From positions 1 through 55,977 of the forward strand of contig UZAE01012164.1 in NCBI GenBank assembly GCA_900617975.1: a stretch of 55,977 nt of DNA. The letters are read 5' to 3'. This stretch comes from Rodentolepis nana (lineage: Eukaryota > Platyhelminthes > Cestoda > Cyclophyllidea > Hymenolepididae). This document shows positions 12,448-24,220 of this stretch, one piece after another. The translations under genes were made by a program, and so were the position numbers. How positions within the stretch are numbered: position 1 is the stretch's first letter; each line of letters starts with the position of its first letter. Below the pieces are notes generated by a model that saw only the letters and a program-made list of their open reading frames with translations, ran no database searches and was not told where the DNA came from.

Positions 12448-12804
12448 CTATATGACAGTGGGGTGTGCGATAGACTTACCTCTACGTGGTACACCCTGGG
12501 CAACGTATACTCATACGGCAAAAATGTCTATTTTTCGGTAGTTGACTTCTGACTTTAAACTACCATCACCCCACTGTATGGCATATTCGACCCCTTTCAC
12601 AGCACTCACCTTACCCTACTCTCCACCTTTGTGTCGGCCTCCCTTTTACATCTTTGAAGCACTCTTCTGTTCCCCATGTCAACTTTTTTCGCCTTGATGT
12701 CCCTTCCCCTCTGTGAAGACTGAAGTCAACTAAAGGGCTAATGATAACTATCAAAACGCCTTCCAATTTTGATATAAATAAATAAATAAATACTATATGA
12801 CAGT
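12448..12804 (+). repeat. SINE-like repeat copy F with perfect target-site duplications
   Basis: Element 12,460-12,792 begins GGGGTGTGCGATAGACTTAC and ends in (AAAT)n. It is flanked by the identical 12-mer CTATATGACAGT at 12,448-12,459 and 12,793-12,804. This is the clearest proof of the element's borders and orientation: the simple A/T tail abuts the 3' duplication, as expected of target-primed retroposition. Confidence 0.95.
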
Positions 12805-13918
12805 AGATTGTGGTATAATATGTCACAATTTGATGGAACGAAATTTGTATTACTTGGTTATAGTCCGTTTATAATTTATATTTAATGTATTAAAATCCTG
12901 TTCGCCATGGAATTAATCCACATGTTGGAATCTTATGACCATTGGCATTAATGCCATTATAGCGTTTCGTAACTTCAATAAGCCTGGACTTATGCTCAGT
13001 AATCCCTACGGCAAGATCCCTAAGTTAACTAAGTTACCCCCAAGGTTCCAGAGGAAACAGACGTATGGCGTTAGTTGTAACTGGCGCAGAGCTTAGTCAT
13101 TAATTGCAATTTCGGATAAGTTGGCCATGACGTAACTATTGATTACTGATTGTCTGAGAGGTATCTGCACTCGTGACCTTATTTGTTCCTCAGTACATTT
13201 AGCATCATGCTAAACGGGGTAACTACGGGGTAACTTTCCAAAATGTTCTAACGCCAATGGAATTCGTCAGTTTTACCACGTCAGCATTGTCCCCCCCCCC
13301 CCCCCCCCCCCCCCCCCACCCTCAACCTTCCATACGCTATTCAATGGCCTCTCATTATTAAGACATACAGTTAAAACATGACCATCAAAAGTGTTGTATC
13401 TCAAAATGTACAATTTGAAAAGATAACATGGCAGTGCATTTTTCTTCACCTTCAGAATTTCATCGCGGATATTAAGAATAAATATTGCAGGTTGTATTTA
13501 TGTGCCAAAACTAAAATCAGATTAGATTTTACGCTTTATAAAACAATAAACCGCTCAAATTACCCCGTTTAGCACCTCCACCTTTCATTTCTATTATTTC
13601 TTCAAAAAATGTGTCTCTAGAACTACTTCGGTAGCAAGCCTTATCGACGTTTCAAATTTTTGCTTTATAGCACCCACTTCGAAAACGATATCTTTTTTAT
13701 TTTTTTATTCAGAAAAGCTTCTTCACTTCTGTGGTGTAATAGCGACTATGCCTCATGGGAATTTTGCCCAGGAGAGAGGGGGTAATAGGCAATTAATTAT
13801 TGATAAAATCTTAATCTCCGTGTGATTTGAATTCATTCATAGATGCTTTTTGCGAACGAATTATTTCGACCCTTAAGCAGTATTGTTTGGTAATGATGGC
13901 ACAGTTTGATCAGTTTAG
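12805..13918. other. Intergenic DNA with a poly-C run
   Basis: No gene seen. A run of 27 C bases lies at 13,291-13,317. Short frames around 13,378-13,572 are not convincing. Confidence 0.5.
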
Positions 13919-14084
13919 AAGTGGAAAAAATGAGTGTGCGATAGACTTACCTCCACGTGGTGGACCCTGGGCAACGTACACTCATACGCAAAAAACCTAT
14001 TTTCGACAGTTGACTTCTGGGGCTAATGATAAACATCATAAAGCCTGCCATTTGAAATAATGCCAATAATAATAAGTGGTAAAA
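13919..14084 (+). repeat. SINE-like repeat copy G, short form lacking the middle
   Basis: Element about 13,932-14,062. The head is intact (GTGCGATAGACTTACCTCCA). After CAGTTGACTTCTG the sequence jumps to GGGCTAATGATAAACATCAT and ends CTGCCATTTGAAATAA, so about 230 bp, including the pyrimidine-rich middle and the GAAGTCAAC arm, is absent. The flanks AAGTGGAAAAAAT (13,919-13,931) and AAGTGGTAAAAT (14,073-14,084) look like an imperfect target-site duplication, suggesting that it inserted already shortened. Confidence 0.85.
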
Positions 14085-17000
14085 TCTTTTAAATTGTATT
14101 GAAAATAAGTTACTTCGGGATTAATATGCACTGAGAATTTACATCGAGTCTATATTTCAAAATATGACTTTAGACACCGTCTCATATACTTAGGGAAGCT
14201 TGTCTCGTGTTTGCTACTTTTACGTACTGATTTCATTGGTAGATGGGCCAAAGTAGTGTTTTTTGTTCATTCGCTAAAATGGAAACTGGCTTTAATAAAA
14301 GCGTGCTAGCAGTAAATGCAATAATATAGTCGTTTATTCGAACAGTGACTTATGAGCTGAAATTATCATCTGCAGGGTGGTTATAAACTACTTTTTGTAG
14401 AGGTGTCTGCCTAGTTCAAATTTCAAGAACGTGGTAAGTTATTTGCACGCCATTTAGTTCAACAGCAAAATAATCGTTAGGGAAATATACCCCCATTAAG
14501 AACTGGCATGCAAGACTCAAGTCTGCAGATTCTATGATGAAGTCATGAGCAGTTCAAGAAAATGCAGAGATTAGCGTGACCGTTTGGGGAGTCAGGTGTC
14601 TCAATTTGTTGCCCAATGATGCCCATCCAGTGAATTGAGTTTGGCTGATAAAAGAATTCGAGTCCCTTAACTGTCGCGATTTCTAAGATGAGTGTTTGAA
14701 GCGATTTCAATTTGTACTTAAAGGCATGAAATAGTTCAGTTTTGTTTACATGCCGTACTTAGTCGAATATTAATTTTTTGCATTTCGTGCGAGAATTACT
14801 TTTAAAGTTGCAAGCTGAGATAGTGGGTTTCGTAGGATTGGGAAATTGTACTCTATGGAGCAGAATTCAAAATTGGGCAACTTTTACATAATGATTGTTC
14901 AGATGCATTAACTAACCAAAGTAAAAATAATGACGATTAACTAATAAATTTAATAGAATGGGTTTGAACGAGTATTTTTTAAAAGAACCTCTCAAGAAAA
15001 CTTTAAAAATTAATTGATAGAGATCGACGGAAAAATATGCGCATATGATTTAAAAGGGAAAGTTGAGTAGTCTTTAATTACTCACAACATGTGTCCATTT
15101 TGAACAGATTCTTTTGTTTGTAGGCTTTTAAACTTCCTGAAATAACCTTGGCTAATAAGTTTGTTTCCTCCTTTTGCTCATTTGATCTCCCACACTCTTA
15201 GATGAAACATCAATAGCTATATTCGTATTCCTAATCTGAAAAAAATTAATGGAAATTGTCTGGCCATCAAGGGAATAAAGTCAACCTAACAGGGGGGGGG
15301 GAGATTGAACACAAGGAGATCGTAACGTGAACTCTTTCATTTATGAATATAGGTCCAACTCAATGCTCGTAAATCCAAATGAAACAAGTCTCGTGATGAT
15401 CTGATTACATTGTTTACATGTTACTAATCGTTTCTTTTTCAGATCTTGTTGACCGGGCTTACAATACTTCCACAGATTTGAACGTGAAAATATTCTGCTG
15501 TGCCATTATGGAGTCACTCTCATCTATTTATGTGCACTAATGTTCACACTCATCCTGAACTTTAGTAAACTTGAGTAAAAATCCATCAGTTCTGTTCCTT
15601 ATTTTCACACTCAGAAATGTGAATTTGGATAACGAATTTGATTCAGGATTAACTAACACTATTAACAATCTGGGGTTTTTATGAGTGATAAATCCTATCC
15701 TAATATTAGATTTAATTCCCCGTCTTTTCATTAGCAAAAAAATAGGAAATTCTAAATTTTGATTAATATTCCTTTGGATACACTGAATATGGATATGAAG
15801 CTATTCTGCCATGAACTCACTCTGAAAATAATCAGTGACCTCCAAAGCACCGAAATTATGTTTCAATCAATTGAATTTCCTTTTCAAAAGGTTTTTAAAT
15901 ATGTGCACATAGTTATGTCCTTATAGACCTGAATGCGAGGAGGTTTTACAGTCTTCATAATGCAGTACTTCAGACTTTTTTCAGTACAGTAGTAAAAAAT
16001 ATTAGACAAATAGATAAAATGGAATAGTGAAAGTCTTATTATAAAATTATTATTATCACAGTGTCTATTATTTATTTCGAGGCAGGAGAACAGATCATTC
16101 AAGCTCAAAGGGATATTCAGATGCTTCAAAGATGTTCAAACAATAGTATATCAGTATTTAACTCAGCATATAAGTTAATACCTAAGAACGAGCTTGAAAC
16201 TATTTGGGGGGGGGGGGGGGAANTTTTGGGGGGGGGGGGGGGTAACTCAAAACGTTTGTGATATTTCGAGTCTCTCTAAAGACAATTTACTGTTTTTCAA
16301 GTTTTTGCCAACCGCACATGGATTCTTTGACGCTGGTTGAGAACCATTGAGTTATCTGCAATGCAAAACCTTTTCACCCATTTTATGTATTGACTTTGGA
16401 ATATAATTTGCCAAGTGATACTAGATATCATATACCGCCATAGTGAGGAGTTTTATATATGATTTTTAGACATTCTGCATCGGTATGAAATTCAATCAAA
16501 GGAGGCTTCATCTTTAAAGTTACATTTAAAGTGGATTCTCAAGTAAATAGAGAAATGTTCTTGCTGACAATCCATGGCGTATTTCCAATGCATTACATCA
16601 TAATATCAATAATGTTGAACCATAAAGAGGTTGAAAAAACAAAAACATAACTAATTTTTTGTTTAGATGGCAGTTATTAAGTTAAATAATCATATTATAA
16701 TTTTATGGCTAATAAACTAACATATTTACTTTTCAGAGAAGTAGATTTAATCTTTCTTCGAGTACCAAGTCATGGAAGTTTTATTATCTTTTGATAAATC
16801 GTAACTTAAATTTAAATATGATATTCTGATAAATAAAACATGGTATCAGATTATTAATATTTATAAAATATTATTTGATACGATACCTTGTTTGATTTCC
16901 CATTCTAAAGGTCTTTAACGCTACTGGCGGTCATCAGTTATTGCGTTTCTAAAATTTGTGCATCATACGAGTATGCAATTTAGTCACTTTAAAAGTTTAC

Positions 17001-17534
17001 TGGATTTCTGAAATTTTTTGCTCATTTAGTTGGGAATATGTATGTACTTCGATACTTATACTTGATAATAACAAAATTGCATCGCATTATTATTTCTGTT
17101 AATTATTATTCGCCGTATTTTATTTGACCACTCTTGTTTAGATTTTTTTAACTTTTCTTGGTAAACATTGCACAGTCCGTTTTTGATTCGAATCTTTGTT
17201 AATATTCCGGATTTAATGTGTGCACGTTGAATTAAATGGCAAAACACCACTATTTCTGAATTTATTTTCAATTTCCTTGCTCTCCTATCGAGCTGCGACC
17301 ATGTTCTTTGTGATACATCGTTTATATATTCTCTTTTATTTATCTACTGTTTTTCAACCATACAACTTAATTGCAGGAAAATGAGTCCTATTCTTGGGTT
17401 GGTAAATTTAATTTTCCGGTCTTATTGTTGCTGTTTGTTACTGTGACTCGGTTTGCGTTGCACGTTTTTTTTAAATGCTGTATTGCCACCTTCATCGCTT
17501 ATTATTGGTCTTGTTAAATGTGTTTGTCTAATAG
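14085..17534. other. Intergenic DNA upstream of the TMEM120-like gene
   Basis: No confident gene. A weak candidate terminal exon lies at 15,443-15,540 (see findings). A G-run interrupted by the window's only N lies at 16,206-16,242. The last few hundred bases before 17,534 should hold the TMEM120 promoter or outron, but no TATA or CCAAT box stands out. Confidence 0.5.
16206..16242 (+). repeat. Duplicated poly-G run with ambiguous base
   Basis: Two runs of 15 G separated by AANTTTT. This is the only undetermined base in the window and probably marks low-quality or collapsed sequence. Confidence 0.9.
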
Positions 17535-17547
17535 GAATCCTACCAAC

Positions 17548-20500
17548 ATGCATGAAATGTGCGAAATTGTGTCGAAATTCGAGAGTGAATTCGGCGCCTT
17601 CGAAAAACGCTACGACGACTACACTGATCTGTCCGAGAAAATCAGAGCTCAGCAGAATGCCTGTAAACACGATATAAAGCACTTTAAGTTGTACATCAAG
17701 ATGTTGCGTTCAAAGCTATCAAAGTACGTTCCTTTATCGTGTTTTCTTATATGATTGATACTATATCGGTTGGGAATTCATCCTCACTATTTGTTTAGGT
17801 TTTATTGTAAAGAATGCAGCCTTACTTGATACTGCTTTGGCTATGAGTAAATAGTTTGTATGCCATGATAGGTTTTGCTGCTTTAAATTTAGCCTTGCCA
17901 AATATGCGATTTCGACCAAATAATGCATGACCAACGAAAACAGAATTCGGAGATTTTCGTTATATTTTATTTTTAACCACAAGGATCTGAAGATTGAATT
18001 TACTTTAACGATAAATTATTTTGTATGTTATCTTCCCAGGGCCTTTATTCTGATGCAATTCTATTAACATGACCTTCACATAGATGCTGTTTTGTTGCAT
18101 TCTTGGTTGAATAATAAGAGTTTTTTGTAAGACTCGCTTCATCATTCTTGTATGACTATCATTTTTTTCATTCTGTTAGCTGGATGAGCATCGACTTAAA
18201 AGACGTTTATTGACTGCTACACCACATTTCTTAAACTTAGCGTGCCCTTAAGAAAATGAACACGTCTTAAATGTCTATAAATGCATTACAGTGAAAACAT
18301 ACCTAATATATCTCCTAAATATGCCTTTGTGTTCTTCGGAGGAAAATATATTTTCATATTTCGTTGACTAAGGTTATAACGGCATAGTATTTAATTTGAG
18401 GCAATGTATCCTGGATCCTACTACTACCCCTCTTCTCAATCGGAGATAACTGGTGAGGTCGACATGACCTCTTCCCTGACATATTTTCACACTGTTCTCT
18501 GCACAACTATCGAGATATAACTTTATACGTTATTTAATTCTCAATTTATTCCGAAACAGTGCTTTATATTAGTGAGGAATTTACATCGCTTCACATGAAT
18601 CTTTGTTTACATGCTTAAATCAGAATCGAACCTTCAGCAAGCCAAGAGGAGCAAATACAGATTGCTGCAATGAAGAACAGCTTTGAGGACAAGTGGCTAA
18701 CACTGCGTGAAATGGAAGATTGTCTACCTAAACAAAATGGTCTATATTTGAGAATTATTCTCGGCCCTGTCGACGTCTCCTTCAGTAATAAACAGGACAA
18801 ATTTGAATACAAAAATAACTACGAGAACTTCAAAATGACCGTTTCTGCTATTATTAGCCTCTTTGCACTCTTCCTTTACTTCTTCAACTCAGTTAGGTGG
18901 GTTACCTGAGAGAGTATACTATTAACATGGTTATAACATTACCCCCCTCAATTGATTTTATTTCCTTGTTTAGCCTCTTTGATTCCATCTTTCACTTTTT
19001 GATTGTTTGGTATTACTGCACACTGACTATCCGTGAACGAATTCTCATGCAAAATGGATCTCGAATTAAGGGCTGGTGGGCAACTTATCACTTCATTCTC
19101 ACGGCTGAAGCAGCTGTCATGTTAATCTGGTATGCGGCTTTCTTCGTGACATGTGCTTTCTTTCAATGTTTGTCATCATTATCATTCGTCCGTTATCTTT
19201 TGTAGGCCAAGTTCACATTCGTACTCAGAATTCCGTGACCAGTTCATGTTTTATAGCTTCTATATTCGTGAGTTCGGATTTACTTTTGCGGCCATGGCTT
19301 TAGACTATCGAATTGGTCTTATCACCGCAAAAATGTGTGTTTGGTTCTAGTAATTGTTCAATGTATGCAATACTACTATCAAATGGGTTGTCTCTACAAG
19401 CTGAGGGCCCTTGGGCAGCGGCCTTCTATGGATATTACAGTTGGTGAGTTGTGCATCTCAGTCGATATCCCTGTTGGTTCAATTTCTCGATTATTGACTA
19501 TGTCTGCTTTTGGTGATAGATGGTTATATGACGTGGATGTCTAGCCGACTTTCCTTTGTGCTCATATTCCTTTTGAGTGCCTATGCTTTCCAAATCTACA
19601 ATGCCTACAGTCTCTACTGCATTTCTAAAGCGCCTTATTGTCAAGAGTGGCAGGTAATTATCCTCTTTTTATTACCATGCTAACCCAAAGTGATAACTAT
19701 GGCTACGGGTGTTGATCACTCAGAATGCGCAATTCTGTTAAGTTTGGTACGCTGAGTGAGTTCTCTCCATGTGCTATTAGTGAGAGGTCATAGATTCAAT
19801 CCTCATTCGCCTACTAATTGCACCCGGAATGGCTCCTCTGCCTTAAATTGGTGCTATTGAAAAGTATCCCTTTTCTTATAAGGCTGTTGGGGAATTGCAA
19901 AGTTTCCTTTCACTACAATTCGTTAATGATTTCTCCCACTGAGTGTGCGCCGATGGCAATCGAACCCATAACCTCTGTAGTGTTGTCAGACATGGATTGT
20001 GACCAATGCACCACTAAGGCGTGAATGTATAATATAGATTGCAAGTTGGTACAGGATGAAATTTTTCTAAAATGAGGCTTTTAATAATTGCGATCAATTA
20101 GGATAAGTTGATACTCCTTTTCTTTTGAGAGTTGTAGAACATGTAGTTTGTCACAAAAGTGGTCAAGTTTTGTTCATGTCGTACAATTTGAAAGTGCTTC
20201 CAGTGAAGTCGGAATGTTAAGAACCTTCAATTCAGGATGCACCGATTCTCACAAGAGGTATAATTCACAAGCTCAGTTTGTGTGATTAGATCTCCGTGAT
20301 ACTTAGAGCTTCCGTACTATACCACTTAATTTATCTACTGGTCATGCCACATTGATCCATTTGTCTTGTCTTACAGTCTTCAGGGAAGGTAATTTATACT
20401 TAATTTGCACAAATTTCTAAGGCGTTTCAACTCATCAGTGAAATTTCCTCAAATAGATTTATAAGTCAGTGTTTAATGATGCACACTAGGTAGTTGATAC

Positions 20501-23500
20501 GATTTTATTTTACTCAAATAATTAATAAATGGAAAGATGTGTTTTCTCGCCGTCTGGCATTTTCTGCAGAATTTATCGATATTGCACTCAATGAGTGCTG
20601 TGGGCTCAATAATATTTTTACTATATAACTCTACGCCATTAATCTGTAATTGACGAAAATGTGAGCTGTTAGTATGGCTGCAAAGTTTCCTATCTGTGTA
20701 ATGGTTGGACAGGCATAAAAGCATATCCAGAGGGTAAGACGAAAAATCACTAAATCCGTTAAATATGGAAGCAGGTCCACGACTAATGCATTATGCTTAT
20801 TTGAAAAAGAGCTAGTAGTGGCTATTTCATACTGTTTTTTTTCTTGGATCCATTTTCACAGCCTCTATTATATTAAAAAAGTGCAAAACGGGTTGATATT
20901 AGTTTTAAGCAGTACTTTAAGATCACTATTGATTGGTATTATGATTTTTAGTATTGTGTATAACTAAGTATTATTAATTCTCTCATTTTTTGAAACATGA
21001 GAACCAATGGGATTGTTTCTGCTATTCGCAGGAAAATGCTGTTGGTTTGCTTAGTTGTAAATGTGCTTAGAGGCTTCTCGATAACATATAAATCTCAATA
21101 TCAAGCGTTTGCATTCACCTCAATTACCTTCGGAACATTTCACTTTCTTAGTTTTTGTATGCTTTAAAGTTGGTTTAACTCCCATCTCTGTAACTTTTCC
21201 ATTCTTGTAAAACTTGTAACTTTCAGGGTTTCAGTTAGTTGTTTGAGGAATTCAAAAGCTAACTTGGCTTAACTTGTATCAACTAGCACATCTCAACTTT
21301 CAAGGTTGGCGTAATTCCACCAATATTCTGTTTTGGTGAATCTTAGTCATTTTCGGAAATTGGAGTATGTTAATAAGTGGAGTTAGTTATTTGGCTTACT
21401 GCAAGTTCTTTATTTGTGTTCAATATGTTAATATTGGAAACGAAGTACAAAATGTGTTTATATATCGGAACAGTAAGGAGGACCTCTTTGTCCTTTAAGA
21501 TACTCCTAGCTTGAGGTATTTCGGAATGCTTGGTTGACAATTATGCTGCTTTTTTCTATTTTGATGAACGAAAGTTTGCAATTGTTTATATTTACTTAAA
21601 ATGGACACATCAAGTGAACTCTGTTCAAAATTATTTCTATTTTACTCATATTTTCATAGCTGTGTTGCGTCGTAGGCTACTTCACAAATCTTAGTACTTT
21701 GTTTTTTTAATGTTTCTTTATAAGTAAGGGAAATTAGTAGTATTGTATATCAGGTCCTTTAATGCTTTCATGCGTGCTATTCTTTACTTCAGCGCATTCT
21801 GATTAGAATTTCATACTTTCTACTGTTAAATTCAGGTCTATTGGAATTCACCTTTTTTCTGAAATATTGTACTTTAAATTACTGAAATTATTTCGTTAAT
21901 TATTGCACTCATTAAGTACCTCATTCACATGTATAAGCACTTTTCAAACGCGTGAATGTATTCACTGATCACCAAACACGTTCAGATTTTCTTAAAAATG
22001 AAAACATTGGTTCAAATCAATGGACAACAAGGAGTCACGTGTGGGAACTACTGTGGCACTACCACTAACACCAGGTCAACTATCAAGTACAGGACATTTT
22101 CACGTCTTCATTTTCGGGGTGGTCAAATTATTGTCACCTTTTAGTTAATCTTCTTTTTCTTGTACTTTCACATAGCCATTTAACTTCCAGAGCGTCGATA
22201 TACAACTTTGACTTGGCTATAGAAAAGAAGACGTTTATCCTTCATTTTGTGCTACGAAACTCTACCTTTTTGTTGTCACTGTTTTTACAGTTAATGTGGT
22301 CGCTAATGGACATTCCTTTAGACCACATGTCTGTTAAGGTTCATATAAGCCTGTCTATGGTGACTAGTTCTGTATGATGATTTTTACGAAACTCGATTAC
22401 AGAGGTATCCATAATCGCGGTCGTATACTGTAAATCTCAAGCTAATTAAGGAAGCGGTTTCCAGTATTCGCCTTGGACAAAGTGGTACCATCCAAGGTAA
22501 ATTCCCTGTGTTAGCCATTGATTTATTGAAGCTTAGACTTATGGCTTTACATAACTTTAAGGAATTATCTCTTTCATCAAGTCCATTCCATCACATTGAC
22601 TTTGGGGAATTGCATAATTGACCACGATTTTATGGTATGTTTACCTTTTTTCATATCAACGTGCCAAGGATGTATAAGTTCCAATTGAGCATTCATTTGA
22701 TGCGAAATTTGGGAGTGCCATTTAAGGTTTCGTTCCTTTTTTGGCCTTTTTGTTTCGATAATTTGTCTACAGGAACTCCCATTGACCGGCTTACGTTTGC
22801 TGATTGTGTATGCACACACACATTATTAATATGTTTCATTGCTCCTTTCGAAACGAGTTGAGTTCTAAAAGCTGGTCTTAATCAAAATATCCTTTGGAGG
22901 TCAGTGTAGCTATTGTTTGCGTGATGTTACTCCATCCATATATAAACTACAGTAGTGTGAATTTATTTATTTTGATATATTTTTATTGCATTAAGTCAAA
23001 TTATCAAATATGCGATTTGAGTGGAGGCATGTTACAGTCGTCAATAGTACAGTTTCTATGGTCAAAGAAAAGTGAGTTGTAAAAATTTCAGCACGTCTAT
23101 GCGCTGTGGCTTTAATGGAGCCTTTACCACAGTAAGCAATTTCTTGTCCAGTCGTAGATTTTAACTCAAAGATTACCTAGAGGAAACATTTATTTATTTC
23201 AAATGGCAGACGTTTTGATAGTTATCATTAGCCCTTTAGTTGACTTCAGGCTTCACACAAGGGAAGAACATCAAAGTGAGAAAAAGCCGAGAGGGGGGGA
23301 TAGAAGAATGAATTACAGATGTAAAGGCGACAGACAGACACAAAAGCAGAGAAAAAAGAGAGGTGAGTACTGTGGTAGTGGTCGAATATGGCATACAGTA
23401 GGGTCATGGTAGTTTGAAGCCAGAAATCAACTGTCGATTTATAAACTTTTTTGCCGTATGAATATACGTTGCCCAGGGTGCACCACGTGGAGGTAAGTCT

Positions 23501-24220
23501 ATCGCACACCCCTCCTAAATGAATCATGCTAGTATGTATTTGAAGCAATTTCAAACCCGATAGCTCTTTCCGAGGTCTGCGCTAAGGAGGATATTAATTA
23601 TAGTGTACTAATAATAAGCAGATGAGCGAAATCGTTATTTAATGTCAAAGACAGAGAAAGCAAGGCGAGAGTAGGAACATTGTGTTTTAATCTGAACTAG
23701 AAAGAGGAAGCTTTATCTGTCGTACTTTTGGGTTGGTACGTTGACATTCGACTGGGGTCAGACACATTTGCACGGATAACAGTTGAAGAGGTAACATTAA
23801 AATTGCGATACGTAAGTAGCGCATAAAATGTCCATGATAAATTTTCCAAAAAAATCTGACCTTACGTAAATGCAACTCTGCTAAATTTCCACAGCTACGA
23901 AATTTCTAAAGACCAAAATCCCTTCATTTTGAAAGGTCTATATCGCCTTGTCGTTCTTTCAATGCCTAAGTTTGTTTATTTACAACCTTTTCTTTTAATT
24001 TCACTTTTAGCCAGGCGTTGTTTCGTTAATTTACGCCTTTACTGCAGCAGGCAATCTTATTACAACCCTTATGGTTGTGAAGTCCAAAATAGCTCTTATG
24101 AATCCGCGTAAACGCGGCCAATTGGTTAAGAAGTACCGCACCTTTTTCCGCTCCGATGTGTGTGCAGTGGCTCCCAAGCAGCATCCAGAGGTCTCAGAAG
24201 AATCTGTGAAGGAGAAGTAG
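17548..24220 (+). CDS. TMEM120: TMEM120/TACAN-like multi-pass membrane protein
   Basis: Seven exons: 17548-17723, 18624-18896, 18974-19129, 19206-19267, 19351-19443, 19520-19653 and 24011-24220. All have GT-AG borders and matching phases and give 367 residues (human TMEM120A is about 343). The N-terminal third (about 1-75) is a charged, coiled-coil-like region. Family blocks follow in order: [52 protein letters not shown]. The C-terminus is basic then acidic. Animal members are six-helix proteins of the nuclear envelope/ER that bind coenzyme A and affect fat-cell differentiation; an ion-channel role has been disputed. Start: ATG 17,548 lies 13 nt after an AG (17,533-17,534) that looks like a splice or trans-splice acceptor. 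The in-frame ATG at 17,518 would lie upstream of that site. The last intron is 4.4 kb and holds a tRNA-like SINE fragment and repeat copy H. Confidence 0.93.
19700..20026 (-). repeat. Possible tRNA-derived SINE fragment
   Basis: On the minus strand, 20,026 to about 19,955 reads like a tRNA head: GCCTTAGTGGTGCATTGGTC (A-box-like) followed some 40 bases on by GGGTTCGATTGCC (B-box-like). A second B-box-like motif, AGATTCAATCC, lies near 19,792 on the plus strand, in opposite orientation. The copy lies in intron 6 of the TMEM120-like gene. Seen once, so the SINE call is inferred from the promoter boxes only. Confidence 0.45.
23188..23513 (-). repeat. SINE-like repeat copy H in TMEM120 intron 6 (antisense to gene)
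   Basis: Minus-strand full copy. The tail end reads ATTTATTTCAAATGGCAGAC and the head end GGAGGTAAGTCTATCGCACA. In the direction of the host gene it presents the sequence GAG|GTAAGT, an exact splice-donor consensus. Flanking duplication not clear. Confidence 0.9.

Noticed and set aside
17422..17682. 86-codon frame antisense to TMEM120 exon 1
   Set aside because: Shadow of the real coding exon on the plus strand.
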